Shown: positions 35,395-45,143 of the stretch, one piece after another
Numbering within the stretch: the first letter of the stretch is position 1
Layout of the letters: each line of letters begins with the position of its first letter
From: Candidatus Tidjanibacter gallistercoris
GTDB lineage: Bacteria > Bacteroidota > Bacteroidia > Bacteroidales > Rikenellaceae
Reading direction: 5' to 3'
Length of the DNA stretch: 64,000 nt
Assembly (NCBI GenBank): GCA_019114205.1
Contig: DXFY01000045.1
Coordinates: forward strand, 17,311-81,310
The notes under the pieces: model-generated
Told to the model about the DNA's origin: nothing
What the model saw: the letters and a program-made list of their open reading frames with translations, nothing else
Database searches by the model: none
Translations under genes and position numbers: made by a program

Positions 35395-36273
35395 CTATCC
35401 GAGCGTATGGCTGGCAATAAGTTCGACCATCAGTGAATCGATATCCCCGTCCGAGGCGGTCAGCCTGCGCGACTCCTTGGCCTGGAATACCACGTTCTCT
35501 ATCTGTTTTACCTTGGTCGGCGAACCGAGCAGACCGAGCTGTGCGGGGTCGGCGTCGATGTCGCCTACGTTCCATTCGTTGATTTTCAGGTAACTCCTGG
35601 CTTCGAGCAACTGCATGTAGTAATCCTCTCCCGACTGCTGGAGTTCGCTGCGCGTGCGGGCATGCTTGTACTTCATCACCCGCTTCGCATTCTGCGGACG
35701 GCATTCGGGTGCGGAGCCGTTCACGGTCATGACCATCGGATACGGCGACGAAACGGTCTCCACGCCGTGTTCGAGACGGCGGACGATGACGATTTGCCGG
35801 TCGTCAATCGACACGATTCGTTCGGCATAGGTCACCTGCGGCAGTCCGAGTTTCTCGGCCACCTGCGGCCCCACCTGCGCGGTGTCGCCGTCGATGGCCT
35901 GACGGCCCGCGACGATGATGTCGGGTTTAATCTCCGCCAGCGCCCGCGAAAGGGCATAAGAAGTGGCGAGGGTATCGGCGCCCGCGAACGCCCTGTCGGT
36001 CAGCAGGTATCCGCCGTCGGCGCCGCGATACATCGCATCGCGTATGATATCCGCGGCCCGAACCGGCCCCATCGTCAGGATATATACCGTACTGCCTTCG
36101 CACATGTCCTTTATGGTCAGCGCCTGTTCGAGCGCGTTCAGGTCTTCGGGGTTGAAGATTGCCGGCAGGGCGGCACGGTTCACCGTACCGTCGGCCTTCA
36201 TGGCGTCCTTGCCCACGTTGCGCGTGTCGGGAACCTGCTTGGCGAGTACCACTACTTTCAACTGTTTTCCCAT
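35395..36273 (-). CDS. etfB: Electron transfer flavoprotein, beta subunit
   Basis: Encodes 292 residues, slightly longer than the typical 250-260. Family landmarks are V-V-L-A-K-Q-V-P-D-T at the N-terminus, I-I-V-A-G-R-Q-A-I-D-G-D-T-A-Q-V-G-P-Q-V-A (nucleotide-binding) and L-E-H-G-V-E-T-V. It is the first gene of the etfB-etfA-acyl-CoA dehydrogenase operon. The probable -7 element lies about 210 bases upstream, giving a long leader. Confidence 0.95.
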   Translation of the reverse strand: MGKQLKVVVLAKQVPDTRNVGKDAMKADGTVNRAALPAIFNPEDLNALEQALTIKDMCEGSTVYILTMGPVRAADIIRDAMYRGADGGYLLTDRAFAGADTLATSYALSRALAEIKPDIIVAGRQAIDGDTAQVGPQVAEKLGLPQVTYAERIVSIDDRQIVIVRRLEHGVETVSSPYPMVMTVNGSAPECRPQNAKRVMKYKHARTRSELQQSGEDYYMQLLEARSYLKINEWNVGDIDADPAQLGLLGSPTKVKQIENVVFQAKESRRLTASDGDIDSLMVELIASHTLG

Positions 36274-36481
36274 TAGCTTAATTTTATGTTAGTAACCGGA
36301 GCCCCAGGGGACGGCGCCCGCATACGGCTCCCATTCATTCGGCTTCCGATGCCGCCGGCCCGACTGCTTCCCCTTCCGGGATGCCCGTCCCGCCGGTTCT
36401 TCCGGCAATCCGCTGTATGCCAGGCGTATCGTCTTTCGGCCCGAAAGGAGGAAACACACCGTTCCAAAATAGGGCCGGATG

Positions 36482-36489
36482 CAAATTTA
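36482..36489 (-). promoter_or_regulatory. Putative -7 element of the etf operon, within a 436-bp intergenic region
   Basis: The minus strand reads TAAATTTG, a full TAnnTTTG match, about 210 bases upstream of the etfB start. The rest of the 36274-36709 spacer holds a probable promoter for the rightward TPR gene in the AT-rich 36675-36700 patch and otherwise shows nothing recognisable. Confidence 0.5.
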
Positions 36490-36709
36490 CTGTTTTTTCG
36501 CAAGAAAGGCACAGATACGCCGCGTTTTTTCCGGTCGCCGCCGGACGGCACCGCGTCCCGTCCGGAAGACGTTCTGCCGATATGCCGCATACCGCAGTGC
36601 CCCGCAGCACGTTATACACGGAAAAGAATCCGCCGCCTTCCCGAAAAAAGGGCGGCTGCCGTTCATATTCCGATTATAATCGTTATATTAGCAAGCTTAA
36701 ATTCCGGGA

Positions 36710-38710
36710 ATGCGTAAATTCATTGGGGCCATATTCTTCCTGCTGTGTGCGTTCGCTCACGAGGCCGGAGCGCAGTACGACAAACGGTACTTCGTATGGA
36801 TTGGCCGCGACATGATTATGGACAACCGCTACCGCGAAGCCATCGAAACGCTCAACATCCTGCTGCGGTCGGACCCGGATGCCTACGAAGCCTATTTCTG
36901 GCGCGGCATCGCCAAATACAACCTCGACGACCTGCTCGGCGCCGAAGCGGACTTCACCCTGACGCTTTCCAAAAATCCCGTCTATACCAACGCCTACCAG
37001 TTCCGTGCGCTCACCCGCTCGCGCATGGGCAATTATGACGACGCCATGAAGGATTTCGCCGAGGCCATCGACCTCCGCCCGGACTATCCGGCCCCCTACT
37101 ACAGCCGCGGCGTCACCAACATCCTGACGGGACGCTACCGGGAGGCCATCGACGATTTCGACATGTACATGCGTTTCGTCCGGCGCGATGCAGACGCATA
37201 CGCCAACCGGGGGCTGGCCTACCTCAACCTGAAGGACACCACCGCCGCATACGAGGATTTCGAACGGGCCATCCGCACGAACCGCGAATACCCGCGCGGC
37301 TATCTCGAACGCGGCTCGCTCTACATGCAGCAGGAGCGGTACGACGAGGCGCTCGCCGACTTCGACCGGGCGGTAAGCTGCGACACGACCTGCATTCCGG
37401 CCTATTTCAGCCGGGCGATGGCCCATTACAGGAAGCACGAGCTTCGGGACGCTCTGGCCGATTTCGACCGCGTACTGGAACTCGACCCCGCAAGTTCGGT
37501 CACCTATTTCAACCGGGCCCTCGTCCGCACCGAAACGGGCGACTACAACCGGGCGCTGGAAGACTACGACCGCGTGGCGGCCTACTCCCCCGACAACGTC
37601 ATCGTATATTACAACCGCGCAGGCCTGCACTTCAAACTCGGCGAGCTGCAAGATGCCCTGGCCGATTACGACCGCGCCATCGAACTGTATCCCGATTTCG
37701 CCAACGCCTACCTCGGCAGGGCCTCTGTGAAATACCTGCTGCGCGACAGCGAAGGGGCCGAACGGGACCGCAGCGTCGCCGAACGCAAGATAGCCGAATA
37801 CCGCGCACGGCTCGAAGGGGGAGGCGAAGTCTCTTTCGCGGATACCTCGCGCCGTTTCGACCGGCTGCTGTCGTTCGATGCGCAGCTTACGGACGGTCCG
37901 GCCCGGAGCGCGGCGGCCGCACAGGGAGAACGCATCACGCTGCGCCCCTCCTTCCGATTCACGCTGCGGGCTGCGCACGACACCGCTCCTGCCTACCACC
38001 CCGGACAGGACGAAACGGAGGCTTTCCTGGCTTCGACGGGCGACCGTTCCGTAATATTCGACACGGCCGGCAGCGACCTGTCCGCCGACGCGCTGATGGA
38101 AAAAGACGAGGCCGTTTCGGCCGCCATCGCTTCCGGCGGCCCGCGCTGGGAGACGTACTTCATGCGCGGCGTGACGCAGTCGCTGCTGAAACAGTACACC
38201 AATGCGGTGGACGCACTCTCCGGCGCCATCGCCCTCGCTCCGCGCAATGCGTTCCTGTACATCGCACGCAGCGCGGTACAGGCGGAAATGACCGACTTCA
38301 TCTCCTCCATGGACAGCGAATATTCGCGCATATCGCTCGAAAGCGACCGTTCGGCACGGATGCGCGACGCGGCACGCACCTACAATTACGACGACGCCAT
38401 CTCCGACCTGAACAAGGCGGCGAAGCTCTCCCCCCGGCTGCCGCAAATCTACTACAACCGCGGCAACCTGCTGGCGCTTTCGGGGCGCTTCCCCGAAGCG
38501 TTCGACGACTATACCCGTGCCATCGCGGAAGACCCGCGCTTCGCGGAAGCCTATTTCAACCGCGGCCTCGTACAGCTCTACATGAAGGATACCCGCAAGG
38601 GACTGCTGGACATCAGCAAGGCGGGCGAATTGGGCATCGACGACGCCTACGACCTGCTGCGGCTCTACTCCGTACCGGAACCGGACGACGACAACCGACA
38701 AAATCCATAA
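36710..38710 (+). CDS. Exported tetratricopeptide-repeat protein
   Basis: Encodes 666 residues with a signal peptide (residues 1-21, cleavage A-G-A before Q-Y-D). Residues about 28-345 are eight or nine consecutive TPR units, recognisable by repeated A-Y-x-x-R-G/A-L-A-x-x-x-x-x-x-x-x-A-x-x-D-F and P-D-Y/F-A-x-A-Y patterns. A less ordered linker (about 350-470) leads to a second TPR block (about 475-650). The final residues are acidic (P-E-P-D-D-D). It is expected to be a periplasmic or outer-membrane-associated scaffold; partners are unknown. The MFS gene begins 16 bases downstream, so the two are probably co-transcribed. Confidence 0.85.
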   Translation: MRKFIGAIFFLLCAFAHEAGAQYDKRYFVWIGRDMIMDNRYREAIETLNILLRSDPDAYEAYFWRGIAKYNLDDLLGAEADFTLTLSKNPVYTNAYQFRALTRSRMGNYDDAMKDFAEAIDLRPDYPAPYYSRGVTNILTGRYREAIDDFDMYMRFVRRDADAYANRGLAYLNLKDTTAAYEDFERAIRTNREYPRGYLERGSLYMQQERYDEALADFDRAVSCDTTCIPAYFSRAMAHYRKHELRDALADFDRVLELDPASSVTYFNRALVRTETGDYNRALEDYDRVAAYSPDNVIVYYNRAGLHFKLGELQDALADYDRAIELYPDFANAYLGRASVKYLLRDSEGAERDRSVAERKIAEYRARLEGGGEVSFADTSRRFDRLLSFDAQLTDGPARSAAAAQGERITLRPSFRFTLRAAHDTAPAYHPGQDETEAFLASTGDRSVIFDTAGSDLSADALMEKDEAVSAAIASGGPRWETYFMRGVTQSLLKQYTNAVDALSGAIALAPRNAFLYIARSAVQAEMTDFISSMDSEYSRISLESDRSARMRDAARTYNYDDAISDLNKAAKLSPRLPQIYYNRGNLLALSGRFPEAFDDYTRAIAEDPRFAEAYFNRGLVQLYMKDTRKGLLDISKAGELGIDDAYDLLRLYSVPEPDDDNRQNP

Positions 38711-38726
38711 ATTAAATGAAGGAAAA

Positions 38727-40124
38727 ATGACACAGACAATTCAAAGAAAGCTGAACGACTCGGTCGTGGCAAGATGGGGGGCGCTGGTGCTCATCGCGCT
38801 GATGATGTTCTTCGCCTACATGTTCGTGGATGTGATATCCCCGATTTCATCGTTATTGGAAACCCAGCGGGGATGGTCGCCTGACGTTTACGGCACGGTC
38901 GTGGGTTCGGAGTATTTCCTCAACGTATTCGTGCTGTTCCTGATTTTCGCAGGCATCATCCTCGATAAGATGGGGGTACGCTTCACCGGTCTTCTGTCGG
39001 CGGGCGTAATGATAATAGGCGCCGGCATCAAACTGTACGGCATCAGCGACTATTTCGTGAGCGGCGGCTTCGGCTGGGAGTTCTTCAACTCCTTCTGGCC
39101 TTCCATGCCCGCCAGCGCGAAGGTGGCCTGCATCGGTTTCGCCATCTTCGGGTGCGGCGCCGAAATGGCGGGCGTGACGGTTTCGCGCGCCATCGCACGC
39201 TGGTTCGACGGTAAGGAAATGGCGCTCGCCATGGGTGTCGAAATGGCCATCGCACGCCTCGGCGTGACGGCCGTCTTCTTCCTCTCGCCCCGTCTGGCCG
39301 CAATCGCACCCGAAAGCGTCGTGCGCCCGGTAGCGGTCGTAGGCACCCTGCTCTGCATCGGCTTCCTCACCTTCCTCGTCTTCACGTTCATGGACCGGAA
39401 ACTCGACCGGCAGATGGGCAACATCGAAGAATTAGAAGAAGACAAGTTCAAGGTGAAAGACCTCGGCAACCTCTTCGGCAGCAAGACATTCATGATTGTC
39501 GCATTCCTCTGCGTGCTCTACTACTCGGCCATCTTCCCGTTCCAGAAGTTCGCCGTGCCCATGCTCCAAAACACGCTCGCCATCTCCAGCCAGGAGGCAT
39601 CCGACCTCTTCGCATGGTTCCCCATCGGGGCGATGATACTGACGCCGCTGCTCGGCGCCTTCCTCGACTTCCGGGGCAAGGGGGCCACGATGCTCATCCT
39701 CGGCGCCATTCTGATGTGCGCCTGCCACCTTACCTTCGCGCTCGTCCCGCTGACGAAGCCCATCGCCTACATCGCCATCATCCTGCTCGGCGTATCCTTC
39801 TCGCTCGTCCCCGCGGCGCTCTGGCCCTCGGTTCCCAAACTCGTGGACGGCAGGTACCTCGGTTCGGGTTATTCGGTCATCTTCTGGATACAGAACCTCG
39901 GCCTGTGGGCTTTCCCGCTCATCATCGGCAAAACGCTTCAGGCGACCAATCCCGGCGTATCGGAACAAATACAGGCCGGCGTGGAAGGCGTGACCTACAA
40001 CTACACGGTGCCGATGCTCGTCTTCGCAAGTCTCGGTGTCCTCGCATTCTTCCTCGGACTGTGGCTCAAACGCCTCGACACGAAGAACCATTACGGCCTC
40101 GAACTGCCGAACGTGAAGAAATAA
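38727..40124 (+). CDS. Major facilitator superfamily transporter
   Basis: Encodes 465 residues with about 12 hydrophobic helices. The first starts near residue 17 (G-A-L-V-L-I-A-L-M-M-F-F-A-Y). Between helices 2 and 3 the family A motif is modified (L-D-K-M-G-V-R-F). A cytoplasmic loop around residue 225-245 is charged (M-D-R-K-L-D-R-Q-M-G-N-I-E-E-L-E-E-D-K-F). The C-terminal half repeats the pattern with D-F-R-G-K-G-A. The substrate is not evident. It lies 16 bases after the TPR gene and has a strong terminator. Confidence 0.88.
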   Translation: MTQTIQRKLNDSVVARWGALVLIALMMFFAYMFVDVISPISSLLETQRGWSPDVYGTVVGSEYFLNVFVLFLIFAGIILDKMGVRFTGLLSAGVMIIGAGIKLYGISDYFVSGGFGWEFFNSFWPSMPASAKVACIGFAIFGCGAEMAGVTVSRAIARWFDGKEMALAMGVEMAIARLGVTAVFFLSPRLAAIAPESVVRPVAVVGTLLCIGFLTFLVFTFMDRKLDRQMGNIEELEEDKFKVKDLGNLFGSKTFMIVAFLCVLYYSAIFPFQKFAVPMLQNTLAISSQEASDLFAWFPIGAMILTPLLGAFLDFRGKGATMLILGAILMCACHLTFALVPLTKPIAYIAIILLGVSFSLVPAALWPSVPKLVDGRYLGSGYSVIFWIQNLGLWAFPLIIGKTLQATNPGVSEQIQAGVEGVTYNYTVPMLVFASLGVLAFFLGLWLKRLDTKNHYGLELPNVKK

Positions 40125-40146
40125 CGGAACGGCCCGTAAAACGCGG

Positions 40147-40187
40147 AAGGGGTTGTATCAAAACGCAGGTTTTTGATACAACCCCTT
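40147..40187 (+). terminator. Terminator of the MFS gene
   Basis: AAGGGGTTGTATCAAAA pairs perfectly with TTTTGATACAACCCCTT around a short loop, starting 22 bases after the stop. Confidence 0.85.
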
Positions 40188-40953
40188 AAGGTGTATCCGA
40201 ATTAGCAAAATGCAAGGCATCGAGGGTGACGGCGACAGGAATTTACTTCCGTAAATGACTTAGCCTGAATCCCGAAAATAACGCAGCAGTTCGCAATTAT
40301 GACACGCCGCCTTTTCTCGTATCCGCCCGGCCGATGAAGCGCACCCTCGCCGGGGGCCGATACGCAACCGTTCCCTGCCCCGGCCGCAGCCTACACTGCT
40401 CACAACAGCCGCACCGAATCCTCCCACCGGCACCGTCTCCGCAACTCCGGCCTGCTCATCCTCTCCTGCTTTCCTGCGGCCGCGCCCCACGACGGTATAC
40501 CGGTACCATCCGTATCGAAAGGCGACATTTCCGCCGCCGGAAGCAAAAAGCGGGGATAGGGCCGACCGCTCGTCTCCTGCCCTGCCCCGACCGCAGCCCG
40601 CAAAGTTCCGCGTATCCTGTCCGCATCGGCAGCAACGATGGCAGGCCGAATCGCGGCGACGAGCTTTCCGAAGAACGGACACGCACGATACCGTAACCCG
40701 CCCCCGGTTCCGAAAGTTGCCGCACGGAGAGCGGCAGCCGGCCGTTCCGCAGAAGCATACCCGATGTTTCGCTCCGCATTCCGTCGGATGGGCCGGCCGA
40801 CGCACATCCAGCACCCGCCGCTCAATCATCCGGCCGGTCGGCATGCCGGCCGCAGACCGACAGTACCGAAAAGAACGTTCGGCCGTCGATGTGTCGGCGG
40901 CCGAACGCAAAAGGACGAACCGGTTGCCCGGAAGAAAAACAACAGTCTCCTGC
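40188..40953. other. Intergenic region of about 0.77 kb with an AT-richer island
   Basis: Bases about 40190-40312 are clearly less GC-rich than the surroundings and contain the inverted repeat ATTTACTTCCGTAAAT. They encode no protein. The remainder is GC-rich, C-biased on the + strand, and carries only domain-less frames. The RNase R terminator lies at its right end. No gene is supported. Confidence 0.55.
40866..40907 (-). terminator. Terminator of the RNase R gene
   Basis: On the minus strand CGTTCGGCCG and CGGCCGAACG pair around a 12-base loop, followed by TTCTTTTCGG. It begins 46 bases after the stop. Confidence 0.8.
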
Positions 40954-43206
40954 CTAACGGCGGCGCCTGCCCCGCGGCTTCGCCTGCGCCGGACGACCGG
41001 TCGGAACGGGCCCCATGGGCCGGAAATGCCCCGTACCGAACTCGATGGTTCCGACGAGCTCGAAATCGAGCTGTTTGCGTGCCAGGTCGGCATGTTTCAC
41101 CCGGATGCGCACGCGGTCGCCGAGCATCAGCGTCCGTCCCGTCCGCTGGCCGCGCAGCGCATAATTCTCTTCATCGAACGCATACGCATCGTCGCAAATA
41201 TCCCTCGTGGAAACCATTCCCTCGATATGCGTATCGTCGAGCTCCACATAGACGCCCCATTCGGTAACGCCCGAAATCGCCCCGTCGAATTCCTGCCCTA
41301 TCTTGTCTTCCATAAACTCCACCATCTTGTATTTCACCGAGGCGCGTTCGGCGTCGGCGGCAACCACCTCCATGTCCGAAGAGTGTTCGCACTGCCGGTT
41401 GTAGAAGTCCGCGTCGGGCGACTTGCCGCCGGCGAGGTAATGCGCGAGCAGCCGGTGCACCATCATGTCGGGATAGCGCCGGATGGGCGACGTGAAATGC
41501 GTATAGTAGGGAAATGCAAGCCCGTAGTGCCCGATGTTGTCGGTGGAATAGTATGCTTTGGCCATCGAACGTATGGCGAGCGTCGAAATGACATTCTCCT
41601 CGCTCTTCCCCTTGATTTCCTTGAGCAGCCGGTTGATTTCGCGCGAAATATCCTTTCCTCTGGCGTCCGGCTTGAAATAGTAGCCGAACTTGAGGATGAA
41701 ATTGCTGAAACGCTCCAGCTTGTCAGGGTCGGGCTTGTCGTGCACGCGGTAAACGAACGTGCGCTCGGCATCGGCCCCCCTGCCGCGCTTGCGGCCCACG
41801 AATTCCGCCACCTTGCGGTTGGCCAACAGCATGAACTCCTCGATGAGCTGGTTGGCCTCCTTCTGTACCTTGAAATAGACGCCCGTGGGCTTGCCCTGCC
41901 CGTCAAGGGTGAATTTCGCCTCCTCGCGTCCGAAGGAAATCGCACCGTTGCGGAAACGCTCCGCACGCATTTTCTGCGCGAGCATGTTCAGCGTAAGCAC
42001 CTCCTCCCTGAATTCCCCCTCGCCGGTCTCTATGATGCGCTGCGCCTCCTCGTAGGTAAACCGCCGGTCGGAACGAATCACCGTGCGGCCGAGCCATTCG
42101 CCCGTAATGTTCAGTTCGGCATCCATCTCGAATACGGCCGAGAAACAGAGCTTCTCCTCCTCCGGCCGCAGCGAACAGAGGTAATTGGAGAGTTTCTCCG
42201 GCAGCATGGGAATAGTACGGTCCACCAGATAGACGGATGTGGCGCGTTCGCGCCCTTCGGCCTCTATCACGCTGTCTTCCTTCACATAGTAGGTAACGTC
42301 GGCGATATGTACGCCCACTTCCCACCGGTTCTCCCCTATGGTACGTATCGAGAGCGCATCGTCGAAATCCTTGGCATCGGCCGGGTCGATGGTAAAGGTC
42401 GTCACGCCCCGGAAGTCGCGGCGGCGGGCGATTTCTTCGGCGGGTATCGCTTCCGGTATGGCGTCGGCCGCACGCTCCACCTCTTCGGGATACCTGTAAG
42501 GCAGATTGAACTCGGCCAGTATGGCGTGCATTTCGGTATCGTTGTCGCCCGCGGGGCCCAGCACATCGACGATTTCACCCGAAGGCGACTTGGTGTCGGC
42601 CGGCCACTCCTTTATCCGCACCACGACCTTATCGCCGTCGTGCAGCTCCATCCCTTTGGTATAGACGAAGATGTCGTAGGGCATCTTGCGCGAATCCACT
42701 CGCACGAACGCATGGTTGCGCGTCAGTTCCACCCTGCCGACATAGCGTTTGTCCGCCCGTTGAACGATTTCGGTAATCTCTCCTTCGGGGTCGCCGTTGC
42801 GCTTGCGGCGGATGACGACCAGCCGCACCACATCGTCCTGCAGGGCATGGTGCGTATTGCGGCCGTCCACATAGACGTCCTTGTCGAAACCTTCCACCTT
42901 CACATAGGCCGCACCCGACGGTACGAGGTCTACCACGCCCACATAGGAGGGCATTTGCGAGGTGCTCAGCCTGTACTTGCCGGGGAGCGCCTCGGTCACC
43001 CTTCCTTCCTTCACCATGCCGTCCACAATCTCCCTGGTACGGCAGCGGCCCTCCCGGTCGTTTCCGCCGCTGGCCGAAGCAAGATGCTTTATCGTGTACA
43101 GCTTGCCGGGGAACGAACGGAACAGCTCCGCTATCACCGCACTGCGGTCGGTTCCCCGTCTCGACGAAGCCCCCTTCGGACTTCCTTCAGTCTTCTTCTT
43201 AGACAT
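40954..43206 (-). CDS. rnr: Ribonuclease R
   Basis: Encodes 750 residues from the ATG at 43206. It is a 3'-to-5' exoribonuclease that degrades structured RNA. The order is cold-shock domains (about 70-240), the RNB catalytic domain starting near residue 255, and a C-terminal S1 domain (about 625-710). The catalytic Asp cluster is in I-D-P-A-D-A-K-D-F-D-D-A-L-S. The S1 domain contains G-V-T-E-W-G-V-Y-V-E-L. The termini are Lys/Arg-rich (K-K-K and G-R-R-R-R). The start chosen skips an in-frame M 11 codons upstream that has no signal. Single-gene unit. Confidence 0.95.
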   Translation of the reverse strand: MSKKKTEGSPKGASSRRGTDRSAVIAELFRSFPGKLYTIKHLASASGGNDREGRCRTREIVDGMVKEGRVTEALPGKYRLSTSQMPSYVGVVDLVPSGAAYVKVEGFDKDVYVDGRNTHHALQDDVVRLVVIRRKRNGDPEGEITEIVQRADKRYVGRVELTRNHAFVRVDSRKMPYDIFVYTKGMELHDGDKVVVRIKEWPADTKSPSGEIVDVLGPAGDNDTEMHAILAEFNLPYRYPEEVERAADAIPEAIPAEEIARRRDFRGVTTFTIDPADAKDFDDALSIRTIGENRWEVGVHIADVTYYVKEDSVIEAEGRERATSVYLVDRTIPMLPEKLSNYLCSLRPEEEKLCFSAVFEMDAELNITGEWLGRTVIRSDRRFTYEEAQRIIETGEGEFREEVLTLNMLAQKMRAERFRNGAISFGREEAKFTLDGQGKPTGVYFKVQKEANQLIEEFMLLANRKVAEFVGRKRGRGADAERTFVYRVHDKPDPDKLERFSNFILKFGYYFKPDARGKDISREINRLLKEIKGKSEENVISTLAIRSMAKAYYSTDNIGHYGLAFPYYTHFTSPIRRYPDMMVHRLLAHYLAGGKSPDADFYNRQCEHSSDMEVVAADAERASVKYKMVEFMEDKIGQEFDGAISGVTEWGVYVELDDTHIEGMVSTRDICDDAYAFDEENYALRGQRTGRTLMLGDRVRIRVKHADLARKQLDFELVGTIEFGTGHFRPMGPVPTGRPAQAKPRGRRRR

Positions 43207-43373
43207 ATCATCATTATTTCTCGGGCCAAAGGTACACATAAAAACCGGTTATCGCCACCGTGCCCGGTCAATCGGCCGGACACTGCGCGTTCGGCAGGCG
43301 GCCGGCAGCCCCGCTTCGGTGCCCTCCCGCCAAATCCGGAACGCCGTCCGGTCAAAAAGGCAGAATAATTGCA

Positions 43374-43381
43374 TATCTTTG
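43374..43381 (+). promoter_or_regulatory. Putative -7 element for the AsmA/DUF748-like gene
   Basis: TATCTTTG, a full TAnnTTTG match, 24 bases upstream of the ATG at 43406. Confidence 0.55.
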
Positions 43382-43405
43382 GTGGAAACGAAAACGGAAT
43401 CATTC

Positions 43406-45043
43406 ATGAAGGGGAAAAGAGACGGTCGGCTTTCACGAAAAGCACGGATTTTACTGACGGCGGGGATTGTGGCGGCCGTACTGCTGGGGGCATGGTTCGG
43501 AGTACAGGCATGGCTGGGGTACAAGGTGACGGAGCTGCTTGAAAGCGCCCCCCTGAACCTCGACGGCAGCGCGTACGTCGCGGACGTGCGGAAGACGCGG
43601 GTGGACATGGCCCGCCGCAGCGTTACGCTATACGGCGTGAGCATCCGCACGCAGAAACATTCCCACAACCGCAGGAACGGCCCCGTACCCGTACTCGAAG
43701 CCAGCGCCGCACGGATAAGCGCTTCGGGCGTCCATTTTCGCAGGGAACGCGACATCCTTCCGGCCGGTCTGCGCATCCGCAACATCGAAGTGGAATCGCC
43801 CGAAATACTGTTCGAAGGTATCCCCGGTTCGGGTTGCGACACGTGCCGGACAGAAACGACGGGCAGGAAGTTGGATGTGGCCATCGACCGCCTCGCGGTA
43901 AGGAACGCCACGGTTCATGCGGGCCTGTGGGCAGGGGACGAAAAGAACACCCTTTCGGTCGAGGGGCTCGACCTGACGCTCCGCGGCATAGCGCTGGACG
44001 GCACTCCGGCACCGGACACCCTCCGAACGGAACAAACGGCACGGCAGGCAGTAGCGGCTGCACGCCTGTCGGTGCGGAACTGCTCCTACGCATTCAAGAA
44101 CGGAGCGCTCAAAATAGAGGCGGACACCCTTTCCGCCGACACCGAAACGGGAACGCTGTCGGCCGAACGGCTGGCGCTGCTTCCGCAGTACGACAAGTAC
44201 CAGTACTCGCTGCGCGTCGGCGACCATACGGACTGGGTACTGCTCGATGTGAAGGACGTCGCAGGAACCGGCGTCCGCTTTCCCTACCTTTCGGGCGAAC
44301 AGACATTCCGTGCCGACTCGGTCGGGGTGGGCAGCGTGGAGATAGACAGCTACAAGGACCGCAACCAGCCGCAGTCGCCCGCCTTCCGGCAGATGCTCTA
44401 TACGTCGGTGCAGCGCATCCCCGTGGGCATCGACATCCCCGTTATCGACGCACACAATATCAACATCCGTTATGAAGAGGTATCCAAAGGAGCTTCGGTA
44501 CCGGGCGTGGTACGGTTCACCGACATGAACGCCCGCGTTACGGGACTCACCAACCGGCCGCGAGAAGAGGCGCAGCAATACCGTATATACGCCGAAGGTT
44601 ACCTGTTCGGCGGAGCGCCCGTGACGACCGTCCTTTCGCTTCCGGCCGACAGTCTGAACGACCGCTTCTCGCTCCGGGCCGTGGCGGGGCCCATGTCGGC
44701 CACGCTGGCCTCGCCCGTCACGGAACCCATCGCCAACGTGCGCATCGTATCGGGCGACATCCATTCGGTACGCGTCGAGCTGTCGGGCAATTCCCTCCGG
44801 GCACAGTCGGTGGTGGACATGCGTTACGATGACCTGCAAATCGCCATCCTGCGCAAGAACGACCCCGACCGGGAACGCGAACTGCTCACGACGATAGCCA
44901 ACGGCATGGTACTCCACCGCAACAATCCGCAGGACGGCAAGCTGCGCATCGGACACGGCGCATTCGAACGCGACCCGCAGAAATCGTTCTGGAACTACCT
45001 GTGGAAAACCTCGTTCGCCGGAGTATCGGACATCGTGATGTAA
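43406..45043 (+). CDS. AsmA/DUF748-like membrane-anchored protein
   Basis: Encodes 545 residues. One N-terminal membrane anchor (about residues 14-38, I-L-L-T-A-G-I-V-A-A-V-L-L-G-A) is followed by a long beta-rich periplasmic part. The pattern of short repeats such as R-N-I-E-V-E-S-P-E-I-L-F-E-G near residue 130 and later D-A-H-N-I-N-I-R-Y resembles AsmA/DUF748 proteins, which form lipid-transfer bridges or affect outer-membrane assembly. The assignment rests on general layout; no catalytic residues are expected. Single gene with its own -7 element and terminator. Confidence 0.68.
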   Translation: MKGKRDGRLSRKARILLTAGIVAAVLLGAWFGVQAWLGYKVTELLESAPLNLDGSAYVADVRKTRVDMARRSVTLYGVSIRTQKHSHNRRNGPVPVLEASAARISASGVHFRRERDILPAGLRIRNIEVESPEILFEGIPGSGCDTCRTETTGRKLDVAIDRLAVRNATVHAGLWAGDEKNTLSVEGLDLTLRGIALDGTPAPDTLRTEQTARQAVAAARLSVRNCSYAFKNGALKIEADTLSADTETGTLSAERLALLPQYDKYQYSLRVGDHTDWVLLDVKDVAGTGVRFPYLSGEQTFRADSVGVGSVEIDSYKDRNQPQSPAFRQMLYTSVQRIPVGIDIPVIDAHNINIRYEEVSKGASVPGVVRFTDMNARVTGLTNRPREEAQQYRIYAEGYLFGGAPVTTVLSLPADSLNDRFSLRAVAGPMSATLASPVTEPIANVRIVSGDIHSVRVELSGNSLRAQSVVDMRYDDLQIAILRKNDPDRERELLTTIANGMVLHRNNPQDGKLRIGHGAFERDPQKSFWNYLWKTSFAGVSDIVM

Positions 45044-45088
45044 CACGTATCCGCGGACGGGAAACAGCAGCAACGGAATACGGAACGG

Positions 45089-45118
45089 CCGGGGCGGGAA
45101 CGAATGTTCCCGCCCCGG
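45089..45118. terminator. Strong terminator between the DUF748-like gene and the proline operon
   Basis: CCGGGGCGGGAAC pairs perfectly with GTTCCCGCCCCGG around GAAT, followed by CTTCATTT. It lies between two convergent 3' ends. Confidence 0.88.
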
Positions 45119-45143
45119 CTTCATTTGCATGTCCTACGCAAGG

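Noticed and set aside
40717..43368. 883-residue open frame on the + strand
   Set aside because: Antisense to rnr, whose catalytic motifs are intact. No domain or ribosome binding site in this frame.
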